41,037 nt of DNA from an uncultured Prevotellaceae bacterium (lineage in GTDB: Bacteria; Bacteroidota; Bacteroidia; Bacteroidales; Bacteroidaceae), in NCBI GenBank assembly GCA_902799765.1, contig CADCBZ010000044.1, positions 1 through 41,037 of the forward strand. Direction: 5' to 3'. This document shows positions 24,403-33,099 of the stretch, one piece after another (within the stretch, counting starts at the first letter, position 1; each line of letters opens with the position of its first letter). The notes under the pieces are model-generated. The model saw only the letters and a list, made by a program, of their open reading frames with translations. It searched no databases and was not told the DNA's origin. The translations under genes and the position numbers were made by a program.

Positions 24403-25341
24403 GAAGAGCCCCGCTAAGATGGTACCACTAATGCTATGCCAGGCACATGAAATAGCACAAGGCAGCACTGACAGGGGTTGCGCCGCGAAGAATGTGCCCG
24501 CCAGAACGGTGGCCAGTCCTGCATTCTGCATCCCCACTTCAATGGAGATCGTGCGTTTCTTAGCTGTATTAAAACCAGCCAGTTTGCCTGACATCCAACC
24601 CAACAGGTAGCCTAACGAGTTGTGACAGAATACCACTGCGAAGGTCCAGACGAACAGCAGCAACCCGCGAGCTATCAAAGCATCGTGAACGGTAGAGATA
24701 ACACCACCAACGATACAAGCCAGACAGATAACACTCATGCCTGGCATCAGTGACTGGATGACAGGGAAACTCTCTTTATGAGAAAAGTTGTAATTCAAAA
24801 AACAGCCAATTCCAACGGGGATGATCGTTACAATCAAGATATTCAGGAACATACCGATTGTATCTATCTCAATGATGGCACCTGCTGTCAACTCCATCAG
24901 CAACGGCGTCATGACGGGTGCCAACAATGTTGAAGCACAGGTCATGCCCACGGAGAATGCCACATCGCCATGACAGAGATATGACATGATATTGCTCGAT
25001 ACGCCCCCAGGACAGCAGCCAACAAGCAGGATACCTAACGCCAGAGCAGGTTCGAGGTGGAACACCCGCACTAACAACCATGCTACACAGGGCATAATCA
25101 GGAACTGTGCACAGGCACCAATAAGAATATCCCAAGGCCGCTGTGCCAGAATCTTAAAATCTTTGGTGGTCAGTGTGAGGCCCATTGTCAGCATAATCAT
25201 TCCAAGGATGACGGTCTGCGTGTTCCCCCTCACCCACCCGAACACATCGGGAAGAAAAAAGGTGAATACGGCCACAGCGATGATAAAAAGCGAGGCGTTC
25301 TTTGCCAGCCAACGGCTCGACAACTGCATTATCTTGAGCAT
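24370..25341 (-). CDS. Bile acid:sodium symporter (BASS) family transporter
   Basis: About 323 residues from ATG 25341; the frame is open further upstream, but the promoter at 25369-25400 lies there, and 25329 is the next alternative. Ten hydrophobic segments are seen, with the family blocks MGLTLTTKDFKIL, LVGCCPGGVSSNIMSYLCHG and SIEVGMQNAGLATVLAG. These surround the two crossed helices with the substrate and Na+ sites in the known BASS structures. It may import organic anions or keto acids; bile acids are not implied. It is convergent with the DUF2207 gene with a 33-bp 3' overlap, so its tail is coded opposite the Gly-rich repeat. Divergent from ruvB. Confidence 0.88.
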   Translation of the reverse strand: MLKIMQLSSRWLAKNASLFIIAVAVFTFFLPDVFGWVRGNTQTVILGMIMLTMGLTLTTKDFKILAQRPWDILIGACAQFLIMPCVAWLLVRVFHLEPALALGILLVGCCPGGVSSNIMSYLCHGDVAFSVGMTCASTLLAPVMTPLLMELTAGAIIEIDTIGMFLNILIVTIIPVGIGCFLNYNFSHKESFPVIQSLMPGMSVICLACIVGGVISTVHDALIARGLLLFVWTFAVVFCHNSLGYLLGWMSGKLAGFNTAKKRTISIEVGMQNAGLATVLAGTFFAAQPLSVLPCAISCAWHSISGTILAGLFLSHSSAATSA

Positions 25342-25368
25342 ATCAATCAGTTTTTTTATTTCAGCGGG

Positions 25369-25400
25369 CAAAATTACAAATTTATTTCGTACTTTTGCAA
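25369..25400. promoter_or_regulatory. Overlapping divergent promoters, BASS transporter and ruvB
   Basis: Minus strand: TTG (25398-25400), 21 nt, TAATTTTG (25369-25376). Plus strand: TACTTTTG at 25390-25397, 22 nt before the ruvB ATG. The plus -7 box ends right next to the minus -33 element, so the two promoters should compete. Confidence 0.6.
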
Positions 25401-25419
25401 CCGATAGCGAAAAATCATC

Positions 25420-26457
25420 ATGATGGACGAAGATTTTGACATACGCCAAGAACGGTTCTCCCAAGGTGAGAAGGACTTTGAGAATGCACTACGCCCTTTG
25501 AGTTTCTCTGATTTCAGTGGACAGAAGAAGGTCGTGGAAAATCTCGAAGTGTTCGTTGAAGCAGCCAAGTACCGTGGCGAGCCGCTTGACCACACTCTGT
25601 TGCACGGTCCTCCAGGACTGGGCAAGACCACACTTTCGAATATCATTGCCAACGAGTTGGGCGTAGGATTCAAGATCACCTCGGGCCCTGTGCTTGATAA
25701 GCCAGGCGATCTGGCAGGTATTCTTACCTCACTGGAAAAGAACGATGTACTCTTTATCGACGAGATACACCGTCTATCGCCTGTCGTAGAGGAATACCTC
25801 TATTCAGCGATGGAAGACTACCGCATCGACATCATGATCGATAAAGGTCCTTCTGCCCGTTCGATACAGATTGACCTGAACCCGTTTACGCTGGTAGGTG
25901 CTACCACCCGTAGCGGTCTGCTGACAGCCCCGCTCCGTGCCCGTTTCGGCATCAACATGCACTTGGAATATTATGAGCCTAAGACCCTGCAGGCCATCAT
26001 CGAGCGCTCAGCCAATATCCTTGGTGTACCCATCACAGAGGACGCTGCCCTCGAGATTGCAGGCCGAAGCCGTGGTACACCTCGTATTGCCAATGCCCTG
26101 TTACGTCGTGTGCGTGACTTTGCCCAAGTGAAAGGTAACGGAAAGATCGACACGAAGATCTCGAAGATAGCCCTGACAGCCCTGAATATCGACCAGTACG
26201 GACTCGATGAAATTGACAATAAGATTCTGCTTACCATCATCGACAAGTTCCGTGGCGGTCCTGTGGGTATCACCACCATTGCCACTGCCATCGGTGAAGA
26301 TGCCGGTACCGTTGAGGAGGTCTATGAGCCATTCCTGATCATGGAAGGCTTTATCAAACGAACCCCTCGTGGACGTATGGTGACAGAGCTTGCCTACCGT
26401 CATTTCGGACGTAACCCCTACAGCGGAAATACGATGGAACCAAACCTTTTTGATTAA
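25420..26457 (+). CDS. ruvB: Holliday junction branch migration helicase RuvB
   Basis: A 345-residue AAA+ motor. Family blocks: [20 protein letters not shown]-loop [32 protein letters not shown] with Walker [21 protein letters not shown] with the sensor and arginine finger, and the C-terminal winged helix ending [20 protein letters not shown]. It drives branch migration with RuvA in recombination repair. It leads a three-gene plus-strand unit with coaD (11-nt gap) and ybeY (7-nt gap). ATG 25420 or 25423 both fit. Confidence 0.97.
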   Translation: MMDEDFDIRQERFSQGEKDFENALRPLSFSDFSGQKKVVENLEVFVEAAKYRGEPLDHTLLHGPPGLGKTTLSNIIANELGVGFKITSGPVLDKPGDLAGILTSLEKNDVLFIDEIHRLSPVVEEYLYSAMEDYRIDIMIDKGPSARSIQIDLNPFTLVGATTRSGLLTAPLRARFGINMHLEYYEPKTLQAIIERSANILGVPITEDAALEIAGRSRGTPRIANALLRRVRDFAQVKGNGKIDTKISKIALTALNIDQYGLDEIDNKILLTIIDKFRGGPVGITTIATAIGEDAGTVEEVYEPFLIMEGFIKRTPRGRMVTELAYRHFGRNPYSGNTMEPNLFD

Positions 26458-26468
26458 TAGGCAACAAT

Positions 26469-26924
26469 ATGGAAAGAACAGGAATATTCGTTGGAAGTTT
26501 CAATCCCTTTACTATCGGCCACGATTCTATTGTACGCCGTGCACTTCCCTTGTTCGATCGTCTGGTCATCGGTGTTGTGGGAGACAATGTGCATAAGCCC
26601 GATATGCCCTCAGCTGAAGAACGGATACAAGCGATTCGTGACCTCTATGCCGACGAGCCACGCATCAGCGTGAAACCCTATCATGGACTGGCGATGGAAT
26701 TTGCTAAAGCAGAAGGTGCCCAATTCATCGTGAAAGGTGTGCGTAATGCGAGTGATTTTGAATATGAGCAATGGCAGGCTGACTTCAATCGCCGTTTAGG
26801 CGGTATTGAGACCATTCTACTCTATACAGAACCGGAACTGGCCAGCATTTCATCCTCTGCTCTGCGTGAACTGTCTCATTTCGGTGTTGATGTCAGTCCG
26901 TATTTACCCAAGAAGAAAAGATAA
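26469..26924 (+). CDS. coaD: Phosphopantetheine adenylyltransferase
   Basis: A 151-residue enzyme that makes dephospho-CoA from phosphopantetheine and ATP. The nucleotidyltransferase TxGH motif is in FVGSFNPFTIGHDS (Thr15, His18). KGVRNASDFEYE and ISSSALRELSHFG are the usual substrate and ATP-binding blocks. Length is normal. It lies between ruvB and ybeY in one unit. Confidence 0.96.
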   Translation: MERTGIFVGSFNPFTIGHDSIVRRALPLFDRLVIGVVGDNVHKPDMPSAEERIQAIRDLYADEPRISVKPYHGLAMEFAKAEGAQFIVKGVRNASDFEYEQWQADFNRRLGGIETILLYTEPELASISSSALRELSHFGVDVSPYLPKKKR

Positions 26925-26931
26925 TAGACAG

Positions 26932-27342
26932 ATGATAACCTATAGTTCAGAAGGGGTCAAATTCCCCAATATCAAAAAACGTGAGACTTCCAATTGGATT
27001 CACCGTGTGGTAGATTCCTACGGAAAGAAAGTTGGCGAGATTGGCTATATGTTCGTCAACGACGAGAAGATTCTCGAGGTGAATAACGAATACCTCGGCC
27101 ATGACTACTACACAGACATTATCACCTTCGACTATTCGGAAGGCAAGGTGCTTAATGGCGACCTTGTCATCTCGCTCGATACTGTCTTTACAAATGCCGA
27201 CAAGTTTGGTCGTCCTTATGATGAGGAGCTCCATCGTGTCATCATTCACGGCATCCTTCACCTCTGTGGTATCAATGACAAGGGGCCTGGTGAACGGGAA
27301 ATCATGGAAGCTGCAGAAGAAAAAGCGTTGGCCATGCTCTAA
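26932..27342 (+). CDS. ybeY: Endoribonuclease YbeY (rRNA maturation)
   Basis: A 136-residue protein if started at ATG 26932, seven bases after the coaD stop; longer frames upstream are only the shadow of coaD. The family core is kept: NDEKILEVNNEYLGHDYYTD, ITFDY, and the zinc site HGILHLCGINDKG with His106 and His110. The third His of the common HGxLHLxGxDH motif is replaced by Asp-Lys, which I believe is usual in Bacteroidota. It works in 16S rRNA 3' end maturation and ribosome quality control. Last gene of the ruvB-coaD-ybeY unit and ends inside its terminator. Confidence 0.93.
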   Translation: MITYSSEGVKFPNIKKRETSNWIHRVVDSYGKKVGEIGYMFVNDEKILEVNNEYLGHDYYTDIITFDYSEGKVLNGDLVISLDTVFTNADKFGRPYDEELHRVIIHGILHLCGINDKGPGEREIMEAAEEKALAML

Positions 27343-27359
27343 GCATCGCCAACGTTTTT
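27321..27359. terminator. Bidirectional terminator overlapping the ybeY stop
   Basis: CGTTGGC (27326-27332), inner stem ATGCT/AGCAT, GCCAACG (27348-27354) and TTTTT, with AAAA on the left. It serves ybeY and the convergent methyltransferase gene, and includes the ybeY stop codon. Confidence 0.8.
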
Positions 27360-27367
27360 GTTTAGAT

Positions 27368-28531
27368 TCATTTATGGCAGATCAACAATTGATGTCCTTT
27401 GTCTGCCACCGTTGTAGCAAAGATATAAGTATCTCCGCCATCCTGAAGTTTCAGACGTTTGCGTAGCTCTGCCACTGAGAGCGGGAAGTTTCGCACAGCT
27501 ATATTCGCCTGACGGATACCCTTCAGCGCCTCCTTCAGTTCACGTTTGTTCATAGAGGTCATCTTCTCTATCACAAAACATCGGCCAGGAAAATCCTGTA
27601 CCTCTCTGTCTGAGACAAAAAGATGACTATTTCTATCAAGTGGTGCCACTTGAAAACGCTCTGCCAATTCCTCAAAACAACCAGCCTTCATGATAGAAGC
27701 GTTAGGAACATAAAGAAACTGGAAGGACAAAGGCAAAGCCGGAAGAGAAATCCTTTGAGTGGAAGCAGGCACAAAGGTGAATATCTGCCCATCATTAACG
27801 CAGAAGACCTGCAAAGGCTTGGCTTCTACTGACAGAACCAGTAGCAACTCCTTACACTCATTATCCACTGACACAATATGTACCTCGTTCACGGTCTTAA
27901 GATCTTCAACAGCTTTGCGCCAGTCTAACATCGGCGAGAGCTTGATCATCACCCGATCTGCCTTGGCTAACAGTTCCTCCCGCAGTTCAAGCACATTTGG
28001 CGTACAATCTGCAATGCCATAGGTGCGTCCACCGTGTTCATCACGACGAGCAGGATCGATAAAAATGAGGTCGGCATGTTCCATCGTATGCAAATATTCG
28101 ACGCCATTGCCACAAAGTACCTCTACCTGATCCAAACCAAGTTGCCTATAATTCCCAGATGTAATAGCACACAATTTCTCTTGCTGTTCGATGATAATCG
28201 CCTGTTGAAAACCGTTGGCAATAAAGGCAGCATCGACCCCAAAGCCTGCCGTGAGGTCAACAAAGCGCTGTCCCTTACCAGCAATCTGAGCTTTATAAAT
28301 TGCCGTCGCCTCACTAGAGCATTGCTCCATCGAGAGATGTGGCGGATAGATGATTCCATCACGAGCAGCCCAAGAAGGCAACTTTGTACGAGCCTTTTGC
28401 CAGCCAGCAATCTGTTCCAGTGCATAGGTCATGTCAACCTCAGTATGCTTTGCACCCTGAAGTGCCAACTTTCGCACGTCATCAGTCCTGTGCTGCTGGA
28501 TAAAATCAAGTGTTGCCTGATTGACTTTCAT
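27368..28531 (-). CDS. THUMP-like class I SAM-dependent methyltransferase
   Basis: A 387-residue protein. An N-terminal helical part is followed by a Rossmann methyltransferase core: FVDLTAGFGVDAAFIA (SAM-binding glycine loop), AIIIEQQ, and LIFIDPARRDEHGGRTYG at the active site. The C-terminal third fits the THUMP-like domain of Bacteroidota proteins of this type. Such proteins are presumed to methylate RNA, but the target is unknown. Its ATG overlaps the murQ stop (ATGA), so it is the last gene of a five-gene unit. The substrate is not shown by the sequence. Confidence 0.85.
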   Translation of the reverse strand: MKVNQATLDFIQQHRTDDVRKLALQGAKHTEVDMTYALEQIAGWQKARTKLPSWAARDGIIYPPHLSMEQCSSEATAIYKAQIAGKGQRFVDLTAGFGVDAAFIANGFQQAIIIEQQEKLCAITSGNYRQLGLDQVEVLCGNGVEYLHTMEHADLIFIDPARRDEHGGRTYGIADCTPNVLELREELLAKADRVMIKLSPMLDWRKAVEDLKTVNEVHIVSVDNECKELLLVLSVEAKPLQVFCVNDGQIFTFVPASTQRISLPALPLSFQFLYVPNASIMKAGCFEELAERFQVAPLDRNSHLFVSDREVQDFPGRCFVIEKMTSMNKRELKEALKGIRQANIAVRNFPLSVAELRKRLKLQDGGDTYIFATTVADKGHQLLICHK

Positions 28532-29349
28532 CTGGTAGTCTTGTCTGAACGGGCTTTATCCACACTACCAGCCTTTAACAAGCGCTGTTGAGCCTCATCA
28601 TAGTCGATTCCCAACATATCCTGAAGCATCCGCGTGCCACGATCCACCAATTTAGCATTCGTCAGTTGCATGTTTACCATGCGGTTACCCTGCACGCGTC
28701 CCATACGGATCATGAGAGTGGTGGAGATCATGTTCAGCACCATCTTCTGCGCCGTTCCACTCTTCATCCTGCTGGAACCCGTCAGGAACTCAGGTCCCAC
28801 GATAGTCTCAATAGGATAATCAACAGCTTTCGCCAACGGACTATTCGGATTACTGGTAATACAGCCCGTCAACAGCCCATTCTCCTTAGCCAACTTAACA
28901 GCTCCCAACACATAAGGTGTGGTGCCAGAAGCAGCAATACCGAGTACTGTATCATTAGCAGTGGGAGTATGAGTCTGTAGATCTTTCCAGCCTTGCTCAG
29001 AGATATCCTCTGCCCGTTCCACCGCATGACGCAAAGCCCGATCGCCTCCTGCAATAATACCTATCACCTTTGTATCGGGCACACCAAACGTGGGTGGTAA
29101 TTCGCTGGCATCCAATACGCCCATACGACCACTGGTGCCTGCCCCGATATAGAAAAGTCGTCCGCCCTGGTTCATGCGATCCTCAACAGCCTTTACCAAG
29201 GCTTCTATCTGAGGGATAGCCCTGCGTACGGCATCTGCCACCCTGCAGTCCTCCTCGTTGATATGACGCAACAACTCTAAGATCGACATCTGTTCGAGAT
29301 GATCGAAACGTGAGGGCTGTTCTGTGATTTTATCTACTTTATCCGGCAT
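28528..29349 (-). CDS. murQ: N-acetylmuramic acid 6-phosphate etherase
   Basis: A 273-residue SIS-fold enzyme that splits the lactyl ether of MurNAc-6-phosphate to GlcNAc-6-phosphate in cell-wall recycling. Family blocks: LEQMSILELLRHINEED, YIGAGTSGRMGVLDASELPP, IIAGGDRALRHAVERAEDI and GSSRMKSGTAQKMVLNMIST. Length is normal. It starts 4 nt after bcp and overlaps the methyltransferase gene by 4 nt. Confidence 0.96.
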   Translation of the reverse strand: MPDKVDKITEQPSRFDHLEQMSILELLRHINEEDCRVADAVRRAIPQIEALVKAVEDRMNQGGRLFYIGAGTSGRMGVLDASELPPTFGVPDTKVIGIIAGGDRALRHAVERAEDISEQGWKDLQTHTPTANDTVLGIAASGTTPYVLGAVKLAKENGLLTGCITSNPNSPLAKAVDYPIETIVGPEFLTGSSRMKSGTAQKMVLNMISTTLMIRMGRVQGNRMVNMQLTNAKLVDRGTRMLQDMLGIDYDEAQQRLLKAGSVDKARSDKTTR

Positions 29350-29353
29350 TGGC

Positions 29354-29803
29354 TTATTTCAGAATCTGTTCTGCATGCTCTTTGGTCTTCACCTGCTTAC
29401 CTGCAAAGATTTGCTCAATCACACCTTCTTCATTGATAATAAAGGTAGTGCGGATAGTGCCCATGGTCTTTTTACCATACATCGTCTTCTCGCCCCAAGC
29501 ACCCATCGCCTTCATCAACGTCTTATCCACATCGGCAATCAACGGAAAAGGCAACTCATGCTTTTCCTTGAACTTCACGTGCGAGGCAGCAGAGTCCTTA
29601 CTTACACCTACCACCTCATAGCCTGCACCCTGCAGTTCCTGATAGTGATCTCTCAGATTACAAGCCTCTGCCGTACAGCCGCTGGTATTGTCCTTCGGAT
29701 AGAAGTATAGAACCAGCTTACGACCACGATAATCACTCAGACGGATATCCCGTCCTTGCTCGTCCTTGCCCAGAATCTCAGGCGCCTTGTCTCCAACATT
29801 CAT
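29354..29803 (-). CDS. bcp: Thioredoxin-dependent peroxiredoxin (Bcp/PrxQ)
   Basis: A 149-residue peroxiredoxin. YPKDNTSGCTAEACNLRD holds peroxidatic Cys43 and the resolving Cys48, five residues apart, as in PrxQ. It reduces H2O2 and organic peroxides with thioredoxin. It lies between the purine permease (13-nt gap) and murQ (4-nt gap) in one unit. Confidence 0.95.
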   Translation of the reverse strand: MNVGDKAPEILGKDEQGRDIRLSDYRGRKLVLYFYPKDNTSGCTAEACNLRDHYQELQGAGYEVVGVSKDSAASHVKFKEKHELPFPLIADVDKTLMKAMGAWGEKTMYGKKTMGTIRTTFIINEEGVIEQIFAGKQVKTKEHAEQILK

Positions 29804-29816
29804 AGCTTATCTGTTT

Positions 29817-31103
29817 TTAGTCTTCTAAATCTAAACTGTCTTTCTTCTTACGGTTTACCAATCCATCAATAAAGGAGAACACGATATACGTGAAGAGGCC
29901 GGCGATGATACCATCGGTAATACTGCTAGTGACAGGCATCAACAAGATGGTCAGGAAGGCAGGCATCGTCTCAGCAGGCTTCGACAGATTAATATGGCTG
30001 ACAGAACCAAAGAGGTAGAAACCAGCCATAATCATCACAGGAGCCGTAGCCGCAGCAGGTATGGCAAGGAACAAGGGAGCGAGGAAAAGACTGACCACGA
30101 AACATAACGCAATCACAAGGGCAGTGAGGCCCGTTCGACCTCCCTCGGCAACACCTGTGGCACTCTCTACATAGGTGGTCACTGTGCTACACCCAAGACA
30201 AGCGCCAGCCATCGTACCTAAGGCATCACTCAGCATGATATTCTGCATATATGGAATACGACCGTTCTTACGGATGAGTCCTGAACTAGCCATCACACCA
30301 ACGATAGTACCAAGGCTATCGAACACATCGAAGAAAAGCATGGTGAGTACACAGACCCAAAGGTCTGGTGTAAGCAGGTAGTCCCATGAGAACTGGCAGA
30401 AAAGCGGGGCTGGCGACGTAGGCATATCAAAGAGATGATCAGGAATCATTGTTACACCCAAAGGAATACCGATAAGGGTGGTTAGAACGATACTCAGAAG
30501 AAGGCCACCCTTCAGGTGCATGACGGCAAAGATACCTGTCAGTACTATACCGATGACAAACAATATGGAAGAAGGACTTGCCAGTGTCTCCAGATGATTG
30601 AAAATAGTACCTTCAGCCAAGATGCCACTATTCTTAAAACCAATCATGGCAACGAAGAAACCGATGCCTACAGCGATGGCATGTTTCAATGATGTTGGCA
30701 CCATCTCGAAAATAATCTGTCGTAAGTTGCTCAGACAGAGGAGTACAAAGAGCAGACCTTCCAAAAGAACTGCAGTGAGAGCAAACTGCCAAGGATAACC
30801 AAGTGAAATGCAGACGGTCTCGATGAAAAACAGATTCAGTGTCAGTCCTGGGGCCTGTCCAAAAGGTCGTTTGGCCAAGAAAGCCATCAGCAACGTGCCT
30901 ACAATCGTTGCAAGTGCTATGGCAGTAAACAACGAATCGACAGGAAAGCCTCTTGAACCAAGGGGCGCAAACATCGCAGGCAGAAGGGCCAGAATGTAAG
31001 ACATCGTAATAAAAGTAGTAAGGCCGGAAACAATCTCGGTCTTCAGGCTATGACGCTGTGCAGAAAAGCCTACAAGTGCTAATATTTTCTCTTTCATACT
31101 CAT
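29817..31103 (-). CDS. NCS2/AzgA-family purine permease
   Basis: A 428-residue permease with about 12-14 membrane segments. Blocks: TEIVSGLTTFITMSYILALL at the start, the AzgA-type FGQAPGLTLNLFFIETV, VGIGFFVAMIGFKNSGI and FFDVFDSLGTIVGV, and the TYVESATGVAEGGRTGLTAL segment on the conserved substrate helix. It would import adenine, guanine or hypoxanthine with protons. Its ATG overlaps the histidine kinase stop by 4 nt. Confidence 0.92.
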   Translation of the reverse strand: MSMKEKILALVGFSAQRHSLKTEIVSGLTTFITMSYILALLPAMFAPLGSRGFPVDSLFTAIALATIVGTLLMAFLAKRPFGQAPGLTLNLFFIETVCISLGYPWQFALTAVLLEGLLFVLLCLSNLRQIIFEMVPTSLKHAIAVGIGFFVAMIGFKNSGILAEGTIFNHLETLASPSSILFVIGIVLTGIFAVMHLKGGLLLSIVLTTLIGIPLGVTMIPDHLFDMPTSPAPLFCQFSWDYLLTPDLWVCVLTMLFFDVFDSLGTIVGVMASSGLIRKNGRIPYMQNIMLSDALGTMAGACLGCSTVTTYVESATGVAEGGRTGLTALVIALCFVVSLFLAPLFLAIPAAATAPVMIMAGFYLFGSVSHINLSKPAETMPAFLTILLMPVTSSITDGIIAGLFTYIVFSFIDGLVNRKKKDSLDLED

Positions 31104-33016
31104 TTGATAGGCAGAATCAAGTCAAACTTAGAACCGTTAGTATAATCGGTATCGAGGGTCAGCGTACCACCAAGGCGCTCTGCTATCATACGGCCTACGG
31201 TCAGTCCGAGACCAGTACCCTGGGCAAAACTATCAAGTTTAGCGAACCGCTCGAAGATATATTCCTTCTTGTCTGGGGGAATACCAGGACCAGTATCCTC
31301 TACAGAGAAGTGGAGCATAGCGTCCTCCTGACTCACCTTGAGGGTGATGCTGCCTACAGTCGTGAACTTGGCTGCATTATCAAGCAGTTTGGAGAGGACG
31401 ATATGGATCAAACGCGGATGGGATTCAATCGTCTGATCAGCAGGCAACGTACATTGACAGTCGAGCGTTACAGTCTTTGCCACAATAGAACGGATTGTAT
31501 CTGCAGCCTGATCGACGATGGCAGAAACAACACACGGTTCTGCTGGTGGCAGTTCTGAACTGCTCTCAAAATCGGAAATTAGGAGAAGGTCATCAAGGAT
31601 GGTCGTCAGAAGCCGGGTGTTCTCCTGGATACGCTCGCAGAAGTCCATCCGCTCGGCATCAGGCAGTTCGATATCCTTCATGGTGAGCACCTGCGTGAAA
31701 CCACTGATGGCATTCAACGGTGTACGAATCTCGTGGGTCATACTCTGCATAAACGAGGTCTTGGCCCTTGAAGCCGCCTCTGCATGATCTCGCTCTATAG
31801 CCAGCTGTTTATTCTGTGCCACCACCACATTACGTTCACGCTGCAACTGCGTATTCTTGATCTGTAATCTGCGATTCCATCGGCTATTCAGCACGAGGAA
31901 CACAAGCAAGGCAATAACACTCAAAATCATCGCCACACCACCAGTAGTAAAGCGGGAACGTTGCTTCAACAGATTGTTTTGCGACTGAAGCTCATTCAAA
32001 GAGAAACGCTTGTTCAACTGATTCAGCTGCTCACGGTTACTTGTCTTGATGATAGAGTCCTTTAGCAAATCATAGGCTCGCATGTCAGCCAGTGCCTCAC
32101 GAAAGTTGCCAAGCTTCTCATATACCTTTGCACGATTATTCAGAGCGAGCTTTTTGATACCCAAATCATTGCCAGCACCTTTTAGATATCCAGTGGCATA
32201 GTACAATGCAGCTTGATAGTTACCTTGTGCCATCGCCAGTTCACTACGATGGGCGAGCAGATTGTTTTGTTCAACAAGTTCATTGCCAGAAGCCTTCATG
32301 TAGTACTCAATCGAATCAATAAGCTGCGCAGCTTTAGCCACACTGTCCATTCCAATGAGATACGTGAATTTTGCCCTGTAATAGCTCAAATGCCAACTGG
32401 CATAAGCCTGCAAATCATCAATATCTGTAGAGGCAGGCAAGTCACTCAGTAAGATAACCCAATTTGTTAATAGCGAGTCGTAAACGGCACTGTCCTCAGG
32501 AAGCGACAAGCAATCAGCATAACTACCATAAGTACTCACTAACGGCCCTTTTCTGCCACCTTTCGGATATATACTAATACTCGTCTTGTAGCATCGCTTA
32601 GCCTCATCTTTGACATCCTGCATCACATAAGCCGTACCCTGCACGTCATAACTCAAGGCGAGACCAAAGGAGTCGTTGCGCTCAATAGCATCCTCCTGCA
32701 TGGCTTGTGCCTCCTCTATAGCATCTGCATATTCATTGAACCACACATGATCTTCAGCCAGATATTGCCACAGGATATAATAAAGCTGCCAATTTTTCTG
32801 TTGACGAAGGAATTCAAGTGTCTTAGGAGCAACCATCAACAGAGAGTCATGCTGATCGTTGTTATAGTACCTTTGAGCTACACTAAACCTTGCATACACA
32901 GAATCATAGCTCACGCCAGAATGACGGGCAGAAGCGCCGTCACGCTTACATGAGACGGCTGTGGTAATGAGCACTGCAAGAAGCAGCAGAATGGGGAAAA
33001 ATCGAGTTTGTTTCAT
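31100..33016 (-). CDS. Hybrid-less sensor histidine kinase with periplasmic TPR domain
   Basis: A 638-residue kinase. A lipoprotein-like signal ends in VSCKRDG (Cys23). Residues 40-330 are helical TPR-like repeats (KLGNFREALADMRAYDLL and others). One membrane span is at 358-377, followed by a coiled coil (380-415), then the HisKA domain with His428 in MTHEIRTPLNAISGF and an HATPase domain with Asn547 (LLDNAAKF), G1 VEDTGPGIP (572-580) and G2 GTGLGLTVG. It would sense an envelope signal via the TPR part. No response regulator gene is adjacent; it leads an operon with a purine permease, bcp and murQ, an uncommon place for an orphan kinase. Own consensus promoter. Confidence 0.92.
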   Translation of the reverse strand: MKQTRFFPILLLLAVLITTAVSCKRDGASARHSGVSYDSVYARFSVAQRYYNNDQHDSLLMVAPKTLEFLRQQKNWQLYYILWQYLAEDHVWFNEYADAIEEAQAMQEDAIERNDSFGLALSYDVQGTAYVMQDVKDEAKRCYKTSISIYPKGGRKGPLVSTYGSYADCLSLPEDSAVYDSLLTNWVILLSDLPASTDIDDLQAYASWHLSYYRAKFTYLIGMDSVAKAAQLIDSIEYYMKASGNELVEQNNLLAHRSELAMAQGNYQAALYYATGYLKGAGNDLGIKKLALNNRAKVYEKLGNFREALADMRAYDLLKDSIIKTSNREQLNQLNKRFSLNELQSQNNLLKQRSRFTTGGVAMILSVIALLVFLVLNSRWNRRLQIKNTQLQRERNVVVAQNKQLAIERDHAEAASRAKTSFMQSMTHEIRTPLNAISGFTQVLTMKDIELPDAERMDFCERIQENTRLLTTILDDLLLISDFESSSELPPAEPCVVSAIVDQAADTIRSIVAKTVTLDCQCTLPADQTIESHPRLIHIVLSKLLDNAAKFTTVGSITLKVSQEDAMLHFSVEDTGPGIPPDKKEYIFERFAKLDSFAQGTGLGLTVGRMIAERLGGTLTLDTDYTNGSKFDLILPIK

Positions 33017-33045
33017 GCTAGGCTGACTAATGCGTTATCAGGGTG

Positions 33046-33076
33046 CAAAGGTAAGCAATCTTTTTGAAAAACACAA
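33046..33076 (-). promoter_or_regulatory. Promoter of the kinase-permease-bcp-murQ unit
   Basis: Minus strand TTG (33074-33076), exactly 20 nt, TACCTTTG (33046-33053), about 30 nt before ATG 33016. Full consensus. Confidence 0.75.
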
Positions 33077-33099
33077 ATTTAGTGTTGATTATTTCAGAT

